A stretch of DNA of 64,000 nt from Kocuria palustris (GCF_016907795.1 NZ_JAFBCR010000001.1:124001-188000), one strand, 5' to 3'. Positions 35,650-46,120 are shown, counted from the first letter of the stretch. Notes: generated from the letters alone by a model not told the origin. Numbers and translations are program-made.

Positions 35650-37302
35650 CTAGCCGCTCACCTTGAGCAGTTTCGCCACGTTCTGTGGCATGGACTTTGC
35701 GGCAGCCGCCATCTGCTCCCACCACCTCGACGGATCGTTGTGGAACACGCGTCCGTACTGGTTCGTGTTCGATGTCGCGTGGGTGAGGAAAAGCCCCTTC
35801 CGTGCCCTGGAGACCATCACAAGAAGGATCCGCGCGTCTTCGAGCACGGCTTCTTCCGTTCGGGAATACGAGCTTGGTACGTGACCGTCCTCGAGCGCCA
35901 TCACGATCACCCAGTCGAACTGCTGGCCCTTGCCGACATGCGCGTTCAAGACGTGCACCCCCGGTGCGATCGCGGAGACCGCGTGGTGATCGCGAATGCG
36001 GTTCACCAGCGAAGCGACGGATGACTCGGTGTCCTCGTACTCGCTCAGCTGCTCGCAGGCTTCGTGGATCTCTGTCAGCGTGTCGACCTCCGTGGGCGGC
36101 AGCGCTGTGCATGCGCGCTCCTCGAGCTCGGCCACCTGCTCAGCGAATGAGGCTGTTGCGTCGACGTGTCGAGCGTGGAGCTTAAGCAGGCGCACCACCC
36201 GTGGTGTGTCCAGCGCGATGTCCCAGAACTGGGGGTAATGGGTAGCGCGCTCGTACGCGCGGTCCAGCGCGCCGCGGCGATACACGGCGCGGCAGATCAC
36301 GCCGATCCGATCGTCGGGGTACTTCTCGGCGAGGTAGTCGGTGAGCGCGACGATGCCGTCTGCTTCTGCTGTGTCGTTCGGGTAAGCGGCGGCATACGCG
36401 TGCCCGCCGGACTTGCCCCAGCGTTCCGGCTGGGCGGCTTCCAGCGCAGGTGAACCGAGGTCCACGGAGACGCTGTTGACGACGCTGAGGACGGCGGGGG
36501 AGGAGCGGAACGAGCTCGTGAGATGCACGACCTCGCAGCTCGACTCGAGCTCAGCGTGGATATGATCCGGATCGGCACCAGCCCAGCCGAAGATGCCTTG
36601 GAACGGATCGCCGACATATGTCACGTTTCGTCGGGCGACGCGCTGGGTGATTTCGTATTGCTGGAGGGAGAGATCCTGGAACTCGTCGACGAGAAGCGCG
36701 TCGAAGTGGGCTTGGAAGAGTGCCGCGACGCGGTCGTTGCGGAGGATGAGCTGTGCATAGCGCAGGAGATCTCCGTAGTCGACGTAGTTCTCCGTCTGCC
36801 TTGCGCGCTCGATGTCCAGTGCGTCCTGATCGCTTGCCAGGCGCTCGAGGACCTCGGCGTCGGTCAGGGGCTCGCGTTTGCCCGTTTGAAGGAGATCCTT
36901 CACGTTCTTCGTGCGCGTGCGATCGAGGCCTCGGTCCGCCATGGCTCGACGCAGCCACGAGGGATTCGGACCGGTATAGCCCCGTTCGAGCCCGATCACC
37001 GGAGCGTGCGCTTCGACGATGCGCGCCGCGAGCTCGTGGAAGTTCATAGTCGACACGCTCGCGCGCATCTGCGCCTCGCCGAGCTGCTGCCGCAGTCGCT
37101 CGCGAAGGTTGTCCCTCGCCCTGTTGGTGAACGTGATTGCGAGAAGTCGACGGCCGGGCCGCACGGTGCCGTCTCGGATCAAGCGCTGCGCTCGCATGGC
37201 AAGCAGCTCCGTCTTCCCGCAACCCGGCGGCGCGACGACTAGCAAACGATCTGCGGTGCTTTCGACTGCCCTGCGCTGCGCGCCGATCGGGGTGTTCGCC
37301 AT
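35650..37302 (-). CDS. gajB: Gabija helicase GajB (UvrD-like)
   Basis: 550 residues of superfamily 1A helicase: Walker A APPGCGKTE (residues 24-32), motif Ia ITFTNRARDNLRERL, Walker B LLVDEFQDLS (about 205), motif III YVGDPFQGIFGWAG, motif V NAHVGKGQQFDWVIV and motif VI VMVSRARKG. In Gabija it joins GajA in a large complex that degrades phage DNA, GajB being activated by DNA ends. Its ATG overlaps the gajA stop by one base (TGATG). Somewhat longer than the roughly 490-residue Bacillus protein. Confidence 0.9.
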   Translation of the reverse strand: MANTPIGAQRRAVESTADRLLVVAPPGCGKTELLAMRAQRLIRDGTVRPGRRLLAITFTNRARDNLRERLRQQLGEAQMRASVSTMNFHELAARIVEAHAPVIGLERGYTGPNPSWLRRAMADRGLDRTRTKNVKDLLQTGKREPLTDAEVLERLASDQDALDIERARQTENYVDYGDLLRYAQLILRNDRVAALFQAHFDALLVDEFQDLSLQQYEITQRVARRNVTYVGDPFQGIFGWAGADPDHIHAELESSCEVVHLTSSFRSSPAVLSVVNSVSVDLGSPALEAAQPERWGKSGGHAYAAAYPNDTAEADGIVALTDYLAEKYPDDRIGVICRAVYRRGALDRAYERATHYPQFWDIALDTPRVVRLLKLHARHVDATASFAEQVAELEERACTALPPTEVDTLTEIHEACEQLSEYEDTESSVASLVNRIRDHHAVSAIAPGVHVLNAHVGKGQQFDWVIVMALEDGHVPSSYSRTEEAVLEDARILLVMVSRARKGLFLTHATSNTNQYGRVFHNDPSRWWEQMAAAAKSMPQNVAKLLKVSG

Positions 37303-38927
37303 CAGACCACCATCGCCTTGATGTGCTGGATCAGGCCGTTGAGTGCGTCGGACGAAGCGATCACCGTGGGTGTGAGCAGAGGCGCGATCGCGCGTGCCGC
37401 GGGGATCTTCCGGCTGTCCTGCTTCGTGATGAAGTCGGCGACCTGGTTGTCGGTGAGATCATCGAGCGATGATGCTCCACCGGCGTTGAGCAGTCCCTGC
37501 TCGCGGGCGATTCCGGTTTCGATGAGTGCGTCGGCGACGGTCCTGGCACCCAGCAGCGACACGTACTCGTGCTCGAGATCCGACCTTGCCACGAAGAACC
37601 CGTGCTTGCCGAGGGACTTTGGCTTGATGCCCAGCGCCCCGGACCAAGCATGCTCACGATCCTCGTCGCACAGGCCGCACAATGCCAGGTCGAAGCCGTT
37701 CTTGCCGACGATCTCGAGCACCTTCTTGAACTTGTCCGCGCCGTCGAGAGCGAACACAGACACGCCGGCGCGATCGAGGCTCACACCCGCGTTCGCCGCG
37801 ACGACTTCGACGATCACTCGATCTGCAGCGCCCTCGACGAACAGCAGCTTTCGCGCCGTCAGACCCTCCAGCAGCTGCGGCGACCACCAATGGATCCGTT
37901 CCTTCTCGACGGCACTGAAGTTCGCCTCAGGGATCTGCCTGACCTCACGGTCCGGGTTGACGACGAGCACGTGCTTCGGCTCGAACCGCTGGACCACGTA
38001 AGGGGAGTGCGTGACGACGATCCGTTGCTTCGATGACGCGGCGAACAGAGCGGCGACCGTTCGCTGGCTGGCGGCGTGCAGATGGATCTCGGGCTCGTCG
38101 ACCGCCACGATGTTCGCCGCTGACTGTGCGAGATCGAAGAACGTCAGCGCCATGAGCTGACGCATGCCATCGCTCTGATCTCCGAGCGCCTTAAAGCGGT
38201 CACCGTCGCGAAGGTAGAGGGTGGCACCGTCGAGCGGACTCGACTGCGGGTCGGCCGTGGTGCGGATTGTCAGACCGTCGGCGTCGTAGGACCGGGGAAC
38301 AGCGCGGGAGAGGTGCCCCGCGATCTCCTGACGGAGCGAGTGAAGCGCGTCGTTGTCGGCAAGCTTCTCGTTGAAGGACTCCAGGAGATCCTCCAGAGCC
38401 TCGCTGTCGTTACCCACGTCGACCGAATCGAGCATCATCCGGAAGGCGCTCCGCTTGCCTTCCATGTAGTCGGCCGAGTTGCTGCGGTCCGCAGGAAGGT
38501 ACTGCCACCCGATCACCGCGAGCTGGTCACGAGTCGGCTGCCTCCGATTGCCAGAGTCGGGGAAGTAGCGATCGATCAGGACGTTGTCGGGGTCTCCCTC
38601 CACTCTCGCCACCTCAAGGCGAAGGAGCAGATAGTCGGGCTCACCTTCCCGAACCGACATCTGGAAGGGGAACTGGCCTGCCTCTTCCTCGCTGAAGCCT
38701 TCGAGTCGCGCTTCCACGACGAGCATGTCCGCTCCCGCGCGGATGTGCTCAGGATGTATCGACTGGTAGAGCTGCTGAGTCGACGCGCCCAGCAGCTGGT
38801 GGAGAAGCCGAAGAATCGAGGTCTTCCCGACGTCGTTCCCTCCCACGATCACAAGGTGCTCCCGAACGGGGACCTCCAGGTCGGCAAGCACGGCGTGCCC
38901 CATGATCTTGATCTGAGAGAGCTTCAT
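37302..38927 (-). CDS. gajA: Gabija nuclease GajA (OLD family, ATPase-TOPRIM)
   Basis: 541 residues. An ABC-type ATPase with Walker A VGGNDVGKTS (about 28-37), Walker B VAVDEPEIHLH and VVTHSPYVVQRF is followed by a C-terminal TOPRIM nuclease (FVEGAADRV near 360; acidic CDEDREHAW near 418). An OLD nuclease directly followed by a UvrD-like helicase defines Gabija, which senses nucleotide depletion during phage growth and nicks DNA. ATG follows GAGGAACCG. It is the last gene of the element and is transcribed away from attR; 160 bases to its right must hold the promoter. Confidence 0.92.
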   Translation of the reverse strand: MKLSQIKIMGHAVLADLEVPVREHLVIVGGNDVGKTSILRLLHQLLGASTQQLYQSIHPEHIRAGADMLVVEARLEGFSEEEAGQFPFQMSVREGEPDYLLLRLEVARVEGDPDNVLIDRYFPDSGNRRQPTRDQLAVIGWQYLPADRSNSADYMEGKRSAFRMMLDSVDVGNDSEALEDLLESFNEKLADNDALHSLRQEIAGHLSRAVPRSYDADGLTIRTTADPQSSPLDGATLYLRDGDRFKALGDQSDGMRQLMALTFFDLAQSAANIVAVDEPEIHLHAASQRTVAALFAASSKQRIVVTHSPYVVQRFEPKHVLVVNPDREVRQIPEANFSAVEKERIHWWSPQLLEGLTARKLLFVEGAADRVIVEVVAANAGVSLDRAGVSVFALDGADKFKKVLEIVGKNGFDLALCGLCDEDREHAWSGALGIKPKSLGKHGFFVARSDLEHEYVSLLGARTVADALIETGIAREQGLLNAGGASSLDDLTDNQVADFITKQDSRKIPAARAIAPLLTPTVIASSDALNGLIQHIKAMVV

Positions 38928-39074
38928 CGGTTCCTCGCTACGCTGCGTTACTCCTGACAATCGGTCGACCGTCTGTTCGATCAGCGTACTGAGCGCGACG
39001 CCCGAAACTGGGTCGGCTCTCCGGCAGACGATGCCTACGCGGGACGATGGAACATGCACATGTAGACCCACCCC

Positions 39075-39115
39075 TATTTTGAACAGTATCAGGCTCCAAC
39101 TGCGCCCTGGTCATG
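39075..39115. other. attR: element / comEC junction
   Basis: Element sequence ends TTTTGAACAGTATCA, then GG (39092-39093), then chromosomal CTCCAACTGCGCCCTGG. The codons GGC TCC AAC TGC continue comEC as GSNCALVMAL. Joining the element ends across GG gives a site in which AAC..TATC (left) is mirrored by GATA..GTT (right), the imperfect dyad expected of a serine-integrase attP. Confidence 0.75.
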
Positions 39116-40777
39116 GCCCTGGCCGGCCAGCTCGCCCTGGGGCTGGGCGCCCGTCGGCGGGTGTGCGTGATGACCGGTCTCGGCGCGCTCGGGCTGTTCG
39201 TCGTGCTCGTGGGACCGGACCCCTCCGTGCTGCGCGCGGCGGTGATGGGAGCCGTGGCCGCGCTCGCGGTCCTCTCCGGGCGCGGACCCGTCTCGCTGGC
39301 CGCGCTGTCCACGGCCATGTGCGTCCTGCTCGTGATCGATCCGGGCCTGGGCCCCGAGTTCGGCTTCGCCCTCTCCGTGTGTGCCACCGCCGGGATTGTG
39401 GTGACCGCCCGACCGCTGACACGGGTCCTGGAGCGCCTCATGCCCACGGTCCTCGCGATCGTGCTCGCCGTTCCGCTCGTGGCCCAGCTGTGGTGCGGGC
39501 CCGTGCTGGCGCTGCTGACGCCCACCGTGGCCACCTATGCCGTGCCCGCCAACGTGATCGCCGCCCCAGTCGTCCCGCTGATCACCGTGCTCGGACTCGC
39601 AGCTCTGATCCTGCTGGGGCTCGGAGGGCCCGTGGGGGAGGCGCTGGGCTCGGCGCTGCTGGAGCCGGGATCGTGGGCGGTGGGGGTGATCGCGCGCTCG
39701 GCCCGCTTCTTCGCAGGGCTTCCCGGCTCCACAGCTCCCTGGCTGGGCCTGCCTGCTGGACCGGTGCTCATGCTGATCCTCAGTGCGGGGATCGTGGTGG
39801 CCCTGCACCGCCTGGATGCCCGCTGGCTGGAGCGCTCCCGCGTGGGCGAGGTCCGCTCCGGACCGGCACCCGGCCCCGTCTCCGAGGCTGCCTGGATCCG
39901 GGCCCGACGACGCGAGCGGGCCTGGCGCAGCGCCGGGCTGATCGTGATCGCGACGGGCATCGCGGCCCTCGTCGCGGTGCTGCGCTGGCCGGATCAGCAT
40001 GCGGAGGAGTGGTCGGTGCTGGCCTGCGACGTCGGCCAGGGCGATGCCGTGCTGCTGCGCGGCCGCCAGGACGACCGCGAGTCCACGGTCCTGATCGATG
40101 CCGGGCCCGATCCGGGTGCGCTGCGCGGCTGCCTGAAGGACGCCGGGGTCGAGCGCCTGGACCTGCTGGTGCTCACCCATGACCACGCCGACCACGTGGC
40201 CGGCGCCGAGGGCCTGGGGCAGTTCGTGGAGATCGATCGGGTGTGGTGGTCCTCGGCCTCCGGGCGGGCCCCCCAGGAGCTCGCCGGACTGGACGACCGC
40301 GCCGCCCGCCCGACGATCGGGCAGCGCTTCGAGGGTGCGGGGCTGGAGCTGCTCGTGCTCGCTCCCGATCCCGCGACGACCCGGATCAGCCCCGAGTCCG
40401 AGGACGAGAACAACGCCTCGATCGTCCTGCGCGCCGAGGTCTCCGACGGTTCGCAGCGCTTCTCGATGCTCGCCGCGGGGGACCTGGAGGAGTCGGGGGC
40501 CGGTGCCCTGCTGCGCACGGACCCCTCCGTGCTGGACGTGGATCTGCTCAAGGTCTCCCACCACGGCGCGCGCAACGGCGGGGTGGCGATCATCGACGCC
40601 GCTTCACCGAGCCTGGCGCTGGCCTCCGTGGGAGCGGACAACGACTACGGCCACCCGCATCCCGTGATCACCGAGCATCTGGCGCAGGGCTCGATCCCCC
40701 TGGCGCGCACCGACCGGATGGGTGCGGTGGCCATCCACGTGCAGGACGGTGCGCTGGTGGCCCAGGCCACCGGGTGA
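39092..40777 (+). pseudogene. comEC: comEC, 3' part
   Basis: 561 codons resuming at GSNCALVMALAGQ. The competence domain with about eight membrane helices (DPSVLRAAVMGAVAALAVL; MPTVLAIVLAVPLVAQLWCG) is followed by a C-terminal metallo-beta-lactamase-like domain: LACDVGQGDAVLLRG, the metal motif LTHDHADHVAG, and KVSHHGARNG. That domain is thought to act as the nuclease for the non-transforming strand. It has no start codon of its own at the junction; internal ATGs exist, but an N-terminally deleted channel would not be functional. Confidence 0.9.
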
Positions 40778-40909
40778 GCCGCCCGAGCCGAAGCCTCCCG
40801 GGGCGTCCGAGACGGCAGGACCCAGGCGGCGCGGAAGCTCGAGCAGCAGATGCCCGTCGCAGCTGTGGGTGAGCGTCTGCTGTCTGCCGCTCGTGCGATC
40901 CTTGGGGAC

Positions 40910-41917
40910 ATGACTCCGCCTCGTCGTCGCACCGCCGCAGCCGCCGCCCCCGGAGTCTCCTGGCGCGATGTCGAGCCCGCCCCTCTGATCCTGATCACCG
41001 GCAAGGAGGGCTACCTGATCGCCCGCGCCGTGGACAGGCTGCGGGCCCAGCTGAAGGAATCACGCGGGGCCATCGAGCTCTCGCGAGTGGACGCGTCCGG
41101 TTACACGCCGGGTCAGCTCCAGGTGCTGGCCAGCCCGTCGCTGTTCGAGGACCCCAAGCTGATCGTGATCGAGGATCTCGCGCAGATGAGCGAGGACCTG
41201 CTCAAGGACGGCCTGGAGTACGTGGGACAGGCGGATCCCGAGGTCGTGGTGGTCTTCGTGCACTCGGGCGGCAATCGCGGCAAGAAGCTGCTCGACGCCC
41301 TGAAGGCCAAGGCGGTCGTGGTGGATGCCGCTCCGCTGAAGAACGATCGCGACAAGGTCGAGTTCGTGCGCCACGAGTTCCGCACCCATCAGCGCACGAT
41401 CGACCCGGATGCCGCCCGAGCGCTGACGCAGGCCGTCGGCAACTCCACGTCCGAGCTCGCCTCGGCGTGCTCGCAGCTGCTCTCGGACGGCCCGGAGCAC
41501 ATCACCTTCGACGTCGTGGAGACCTACTACGGCGGGCGCGTGGAGGCCACGGCCTTCAAGGTCGCCGACGCCGCCCTGGCCGGTCAGCCGGCGGCGGCGC
41601 TGAAGCTGTGGCGGCAGGCCCTGGACACCGGCACGGACCCGGTGCCCATGGTCGCGGCCCTGGCCGCCAAGGTGCGGCTCGTGGCCGCCGTGCACGGTGT
41701 GAGCGGCAGCGCGAACCAGCTGGCCGGGCAGGTCGGGGGAGCCCCGTGGCAGGTCGAGCGCGCGCAGCAGGAGGCCCGTCGCTTCACGGAGGCGGACATG
41801 GTCAAGGCCTTGCGCGCGCTGGCGGAGGCCGATGCTCAGGTCAAGGGCGAGTCCCGCAGCGCGCCGTACGCGGTGGAGAAGGCGATCACCACGATCGCCC
41901 TGTCCGGCCGGCGCTGA
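40910..41917 (+). CDS. holA: DNA polymerase III delta subunit
   Basis: 335 residues, clamp-loader subunit that opens the sliding clamp. LILITGKEGYLIARAVDRL opens the AAA+-like fold, followed by SPSLFEDPKLIVIEDLAQM. The C-terminal collar domain is helical (NSTSELASACSQLLSDGP; VEKAITTIALSGRR). The usual place after comEC supports it. The start at ATG after CTTGGGGAC is the likeliest; a longer frame exists upstream. Confidence 0.9.
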   Translation: MTPPRRRTAAAAAPGVSWRDVEPAPLILITGKEGYLIARAVDRLRAQLKESRGAIELSRVDASGYTPGQLQVLASPSLFEDPKLIVIEDLAQMSEDLLKDGLEYVGQADPEVVVVFVHSGGNRGKKLLDALKAKAVVVDAAPLKNDRDKVEFVRHEFRTHQRTIDPDAARALTQAVGNSTSELASACSQLLSDGPEHITFDVVETYYGGRVEATAFKVADAALAGQPAAALKLWRQALDTGTDPVPMVAALAAKVRLVAAVHGVSGSANQLAGQVGGAPWQVERAQQEARRFTEADMVKALRALAEADAQVKGESRSAPYAVEKAITTIALSGRR

Positions 41918-42081
41918 GGCACGGGCCATCCGACCTGCTCGTCGGTGAGGAGTCGCTCGTGCCGGTCATCTGCGTGGCGAGCTCCGCATCTGAGACTCCT
42001 CACGGCAGTTCGACATCCAAAGCCCTCGCGGCGGCTCTGATCGACTTGCGCGCTATGCCGTCGTCGCGGCCACGGTAAAGC

Positions 42082-42118
42082 GAATGGTCCCGCTCCCTCG
42101 AGGGGAGCGGGACCATTC
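42082..42118. terminator. Bidirectional terminator between holA and rpsT
   Basis: GAATGGTCCCGCTCCC and its complement around the loop TCGA make a 16-base stem between two convergent genes. The 160 bases between holA and this stem hold nothing else that I can see. Confidence 0.85.
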
Positions 42119-42157
42119 GACGAAGCGCCGCGGCCGCGGCAGCCGGATCCTGACGGA

Positions 42158-42421
42158 TCAGGCCATCGAGGCGACGCGCTTGGCGAAGCCCGACTTCTTG
42201 TTGGCCGCGTTGTTCTTGTGCAGCACGCCCTTGGAGACGGCCTTGTCGTACTTGCGGGAGACGTCGCGCAGTGCGGTCTCGGCAGCGGACTTGTCGCCGG
42301 AGGCGACGGCCGAGTCGAGGCGGCGCACGTAGGTCTTCAGCTCCGACTTGTACGCGTTGTTACGCAGGCGCGACTTCTCGTTCGTCAGGATGCGCTTCTT
42401 CTGGGACTTGATGTTAGCCAC
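42158..42421 (-). CDS. rpsT: Small ribosomal subunit protein S20 (bS20)
   Basis: 87 residues, [20 protein letters not shown] to the end [12 protein letters not shown], a full-length S20 that binds 16S rRNA early in 30S assembly. GTG start after GAAGAGGAG. Transcribed against holA, as in relatives. Confidence 0.97.
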   Translation of the reverse strand: MANIKSQKKRILTNEKSRLRNNAYKSELKTYVRRLDSAVASGDKSAAETALRDVSRKYDKAVSKGVLHKNNAANKKSGFAKRVASMA

Positions 42422-42593
42422 AGGGACTCCTCTTCACAGGTTCACGTTGATCGGATCGGTGAGGGCTCACGGCCGACCATGACTGAGACATGAGAGTGGG
42501 GACGCTCGCAACAGTCGACCGCAGTGCCCGGCGATCAGCGCGGACACACAGCGGACAAGCCTACCAGAGCGGGGGCCCGGCGGCCCCGAGGCC

Positions 42594-43175
42594 TCAGCCG
42601 CGTCGCTCGAGCCCCCGGGCGACGTCATCGAACCGGTCCTTCGGCAGCACCGCGCCCTCGCGGCGCACATCCTCGGGCCGGACCCGGATCACGCGGTCCA
42701 GCTTGACCTCGGACGGGCGGCCGTCGCGGTCCCAGGCGCCCGTGCCGATGTCGAGGTAGTCGGCATCCGAGGAGCTCGCGTTGTTGCGGTCCTTGGAGGT
42801 CAGCATCAGCACGAGCAGGTACGGGCCGTCGTGCCCGACGATCAGCACGGGCCGGTCCTTGCCCCGGGAGTGGTCCTCCTCGTAGGGCACCCAGGTCCAC
42901 ACGATCTCCCCGGGATCGGGCTCGCCGTCGGGGTCCGGGGCGTAGGACACCGCCACACGGCCCCGGTAGTCGCCCGGGTACTCACCGGACAACCCGCGAC
43001 CGGAGGAGTGCGACGACGACGGCGACGACGAGCGCTGCTGGGATCCGGGACTGTCCCGGGCGGTCGTGGAGGTCGAGGGTCCCGAGCTCGTTCGGCCCGT
43101 CTCGCGCTGGAGGCGCTGCACGACCCGATAGCCGCGCAGCAGACCGCGGGCGACCTGCTGGAAGTTGATGTTCAT
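42594..43175 (-). CDS. PemK/MazF-like protein with a long disordered N-terminal region
   Basis: 193 residues. A short basic start (MNINFQQVARGLLRGYRVVQ) and a Ser/Thr-rich low-complexity stretch (about 25-65) precede a PemK/MazF-like SH3 barrel. The barrel contains GRVAVSYAPDPDGEPDPGEI, the RPVLIVG core strand and LVLMLTSKDRN. No antitoxin gene is adjacent. This gene is regularly found between rpsT and lepA in Micrococcaceae, so it may be a housekeeping member rather than a mobile toxin. Start could be 9 bases earlier. Confidence 0.78.
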   Translation of the reverse strand: MNINFQQVARGLLRGYRVVQRLQRETGRTSSGPSTSTTARDSPGSQQRSSSPSSSHSSGRGLSGEYPGDYRGRVAVSYAPDPDGEPDPGEIVWTWVPYEEDHSRGKDRPVLIVGHDGPYLLVLMLTSKDRNNASSSDADYLDIGTGAWDRDGRPSEVKLDRVIRVRPEDVRREGAVLPKDRFDDVARGLERRG

Positions 43176-43373
43176 GCCCGCCATTGAACCAGGCCCGCTG
43201 CCCGGGACCGGCTGAGGCCTCGCCGAGGGCTGGGGCACAGCATCGGCTGGGCGCGGTCGTCGCGACGAGCGCGGCGCAGAGGACATGAGACACTGGGCCA
43301 TTGATCCGCCCTGCCCGTCGGGCGCCGAGCACTGAACAGCCGCGCGTCCGGATCGACCAAGAGAGGCCCCGCC

Positions 43374-45221
43374 TTGTCCCCACTGGCCGCCCATCCGCCG
43401 GTGCCCGCGCGCACCGACCAGTCGGTGCTGCGCAACTTCTGCATCATCGCGCACATCGACCACGGCAAGTCGACGCTGGCCGATCGCATGCTGCAGTCGA
43501 CCGGCGTGGTCACGCCGCGTGAGATGAAGGCTCAGTACCTGGACCGCATGGACATCGAGCGCGAGCGCGGCATCACGATCAAGTCGCAGGCGGTGCGCAT
43601 GCCCTGGGGCGTGAACGGCACCGACTACGCCCTGAACATGATCGACACCCCGGGCCACGTGGACTTCACCTATGAGGTCTCCCGCTCGCTGGCCGCCTGC
43701 GAGGGCGCGCTGCTGCTGGTGGACGCCGCGCAGGGGATCGAGGCGCAGACCCTGGCCAACCTCTACCTGGCCATGGAGAACGACCTCACCATCATCCCGG
43801 TGCTCAACAAGATCGACCTGCCGGCCGCTCAGCCGGAGAAGTACGCCGAGGAGATCGGCAACCTGATCGGCGAGGACCCGGAGCGCGTGCTGCGGGTCTC
43901 CGGCAAGACCGGTGAGGGCGTCGAGGAGCTGCTGGACCGCATCGTGGAGGAGATCCCGGCGCCGTCGGGCGATCCCGAGGCTCCCGCCCGTGCCATGATC
44001 TTCGACTCCGTGTTCGACACCTACCGCGGCGTGGTCACCTACGTGCGGCTCTTCGACGGCAGCCTCAAACCGCGCGAGCGCATCGAGATGATGTCCACCG
44101 GGGCCCAGCACGAGCTGCTCGAGATCGGCGTGATGTCGCCGGAGCCCAAGCCCACCGACGGCCTGGCCGCGGGGGAGACCGGCTACCTCATCACCGGCGT
44201 GAAGGACGTCCGCCAGTCCCGTGTGGGCGACACCGTCACCACCGCCGTCAAGGGCGCTGAGCAGGAGCTCGGCGGCTACGAGGACCCCAAGCCCATGGTC
44301 TTCTCCGGGCTGTTCCCGATCGACGGCTCCGACTACCCGGTGCTGCGCGACGCCCTGGAGAAGCTGCAGCTCAACGACGCCGCCCTGGTCTGGGAGCCCG
44401 AGACCTCCACGGCGCTGGGCTTCGGCTTCCGCTGCGGCTTCCTGGGCCTGCTGCACCTGGAGATCACGCGCGAGCGCCTCGAGCGCGAGTACAACCTGGA
44501 TCTGATCGCCACGGCGCCGTCGGTGTCCTACGACGTCACGACCGAGGACGGCACCGAGCTGCTGGTCACCAACCCGTCCGAGTTCCCCGAGGGCAAGATC
44601 AAGGAGATCCGCGAGCCGATGGTCGCGGCCACGATCCTGGCGCCGTCGGAGTTCGTGGGCACCATCATGGAGCTCGCCCAGTCCAAGCGCGGCCAGATGG
44701 GCGGCATGGACTACCTCTCCGAGGACCGCGTGGAGCTGCGCTACCGCCTGCCGCTGGCCGAGATCGTGGTGGGCTTCTTCGACCAGCTCAAGTCCAAGAC
44801 CCGCGGCTACGCCTCCCTGGACTGGAAGGCCGACGGCGACGAGGTCTCCGAGCTCGTGAAGGTCGATCTCCTGCTGCAGGGGGAGCGCGTGGACGCCTTC
44901 TCCGCGATCACGCACAAGGACAAGGCCTACTCCTACGGCACCACCATGGCGAACAAGCTGCGCGAGCTCATCCCGCGCCAGCAGTTCGAGGTCCCCGTCC
45001 AAGCGGCGATCGGCTCGCGGATCATCGCACGAGAGAACATCCGGGCCATCCGCAAGGACGTGCTCTCCAAGTGCTACGGCGGCGACATCACCCGCAAGCG
45101 CAAGCTGCTCGAGAAGCAGAAGGAGGGCAAGAAGCGCATGAAGATGGTCGGTCGCGTGGAGGTCCCCCAGGAGGCCTTCGTGGCGGCGCTGTCGGCGGAC
45201 GAGCCGGAGAAGAAGAAGTAG
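43374..45221 (+). CDS. lepA: Translation elongation factor 4
   Basis: 615 residues, a ribosome-back-translocating GTPase. G1 [10 protein letters not shown]3 DTPGHVDF, G4 NKIDLP, EF-G-like domains and the EF4-specific C-terminus with [23 protein letters not shown] start after GAGAGG; no ATG or GTG fits the N-terminus better. Confidence 0.97.
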   Translation: MSPLAAHPPVPARTDQSVLRNFCIIAHIDHGKSTLADRMLQSTGVVTPREMKAQYLDRMDIERERGITIKSQAVRMPWGVNGTDYALNMIDTPGHVDFTYEVSRSLAACEGALLLVDAAQGIEAQTLANLYLAMENDLTIIPVLNKIDLPAAQPEKYAEEIGNLIGEDPERVLRVSGKTGEGVEELLDRIVEEIPAPSGDPEAPARAMIFDSVFDTYRGVVTYVRLFDGSLKPRERIEMMSTGAQHELLEIGVMSPEPKPTDGLAAGETGYLITGVKDVRQSRVGDTVTTAVKGAEQELGGYEDPKPMVFSGLFPIDGSDYPVLRDALEKLQLNDAALVWEPETSTALGFGFRCGFLGLLHLEITRERLEREYNLDLIATAPSVSYDVTTEDGTELLVTNPSEFPEGKIKEIREPMVAATILAPSEFVGTIMELAQSKRGQMGGMDYLSEDRVELRYRLPLAEIVVGFFDQLKSKTRGYASLDWKADGDEVSELVKVDLLLQGERVDAFSAITHKDKAYSYGTTMANKLRELIPRQQFEVPVQAAIGSRIIARENIRAIRKDVLSKCYGGDITRKRKLLEKQKEGKKRMKMVGRVEVPQEAFVAALSADEPEKKK

Positions 45222-45223
45222 TC

Positions 45224-46078
45224 GTGATCTGCGGCCCGGCCGTGGTGGCCGTCTCGGCGAAGCGGCGCACGCAGGACGCCTGGGGAACGGCCCGCGATGC
45301 CAGCGGACGGCTCCAGGCGGCCTGGGTGCTCGACGGGGCCACAGCGCTGGGCGCCCAGGACCCCCGCAGCGCCGACGAGCAGGTCGCCCGCTTCGCCTGG
45401 AGGCTCTCCGCAGCCCTGCGCGCGATCCTCGCCGACGCCGGAGCTCGAGCGCGCAGCCAGCCCCTGCACCAGATCGTCGAGGCCGCCCGCGCCGAGGCCC
45501 AGCGCAGCATCGAGATCGGCTGGCCCGGGGCCGAGATCCCCACGGCCACGCTGTCGCTGATCCGGCGCACCGCCCAGGGCCTCGAATGCTTCGTGCTGGG
45601 GGACTCGCCGCTGTGGCTCGAGGACGGTGGGCAGATCCTGGAGGTCGTCGATCCGCAGTTCGCCGGCGGCGAGGCCCGAGTGCTGCGCCGCTGGCACGAG
45701 CTGCGAGCACAGGGCCGCAGCGCTGAGGCCGCCTACGCCGAGCTTCTCGAGGCGCAGATGCGGGACCGGCGCACACGCAGCACGGAGGACGGGCTGTGGA
45801 TCCTCGGCGGCTCGCCGCAGGCCGCGCAGCATGCCCGCGTGGAGCTGATCCCCGGGGCCGAGCAGCGGCGCGTGTGTCTGCTCACCGACGGTCTGGAGCG
45901 CGTGGTCGATCCCTTCGCGATCACCGGTCGGCGCGGGCTCTTCGAGGCGCTGCACAGCGGTTCGGCCGGCTCCCTCGCTCAGAGCCTGCGTGGGCTCGAG
46001 CGAGCGGATCCCCGCCGCGTACGCGCGCCCCGGATGACCGTGCACGACGACATCACCGGCCTGGCGATCACGCTCTGA
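45224..46078 (+). CDS. PP2C-like serine/threonine phosphatase
   Basis: 284 residues beginning two bases after the lepA stop, so translation is coupled. The PP2C metal-binding aspartates appear in WVLDGATAL, FVLGDSPLWL, LLTDGLERV and the C-terminal DDITGLAITL. Short for the family and without regulatory domains; probably a soluble phosphatase of unknown substrate. Confidence 0.75.
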   Translation: MICGPAVVAVSAKRRTQDAWGTARDASGRLQAAWVLDGATALGAQDPRSADEQVARFAWRLSAALRAILADAGARARSQPLHQIVEAARAEAQRSIEIGWPGAEIPTATLSLIRRTAQGLECFVLGDSPLWLEDGGQILEVVDPQFAGGEARVLRRWHELRAQGRSAEAAYAELLEAQMRDRRTRSTEDGLWILGGSPQAAQHARVELIPGAEQRRVCLLTDGLERVVDPFAITGRRGLFEALHSGSAGSLAQSLRGLERADPRRVRAPRMTVHDDITGLAITL

Positions 46079-46103
46079 CCTGCACGAGAGCTCCGTCCTG
46101 GAG

Positions 46104-46120
46104 TTCACGTCGAACGTGAA
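46104..46120. promoter_or_regulatory. Inverted repeat before hemW
   Basis: TTCACGT-CGA-ACGTGAA is a perfect 7-base dyad 47 bases before the hemW start, in a short A+T-enriched gap (AATAATCAAAACC). A candidate operator; no regulator assigned. Confidence 0.4.

Noticed and set aside
35650-38927. gajA-gajB as a new two-gene defence system
   Set aside because: OLD-family nuclease followed by a UvrD-like helicase is the described Gabija system.
42594-45776. A 1060-codon leftward frame across lepA
   Set aside because: Antisense to an unmistakable lepA. Only its end (the PemK/MazF-like gene) is real.
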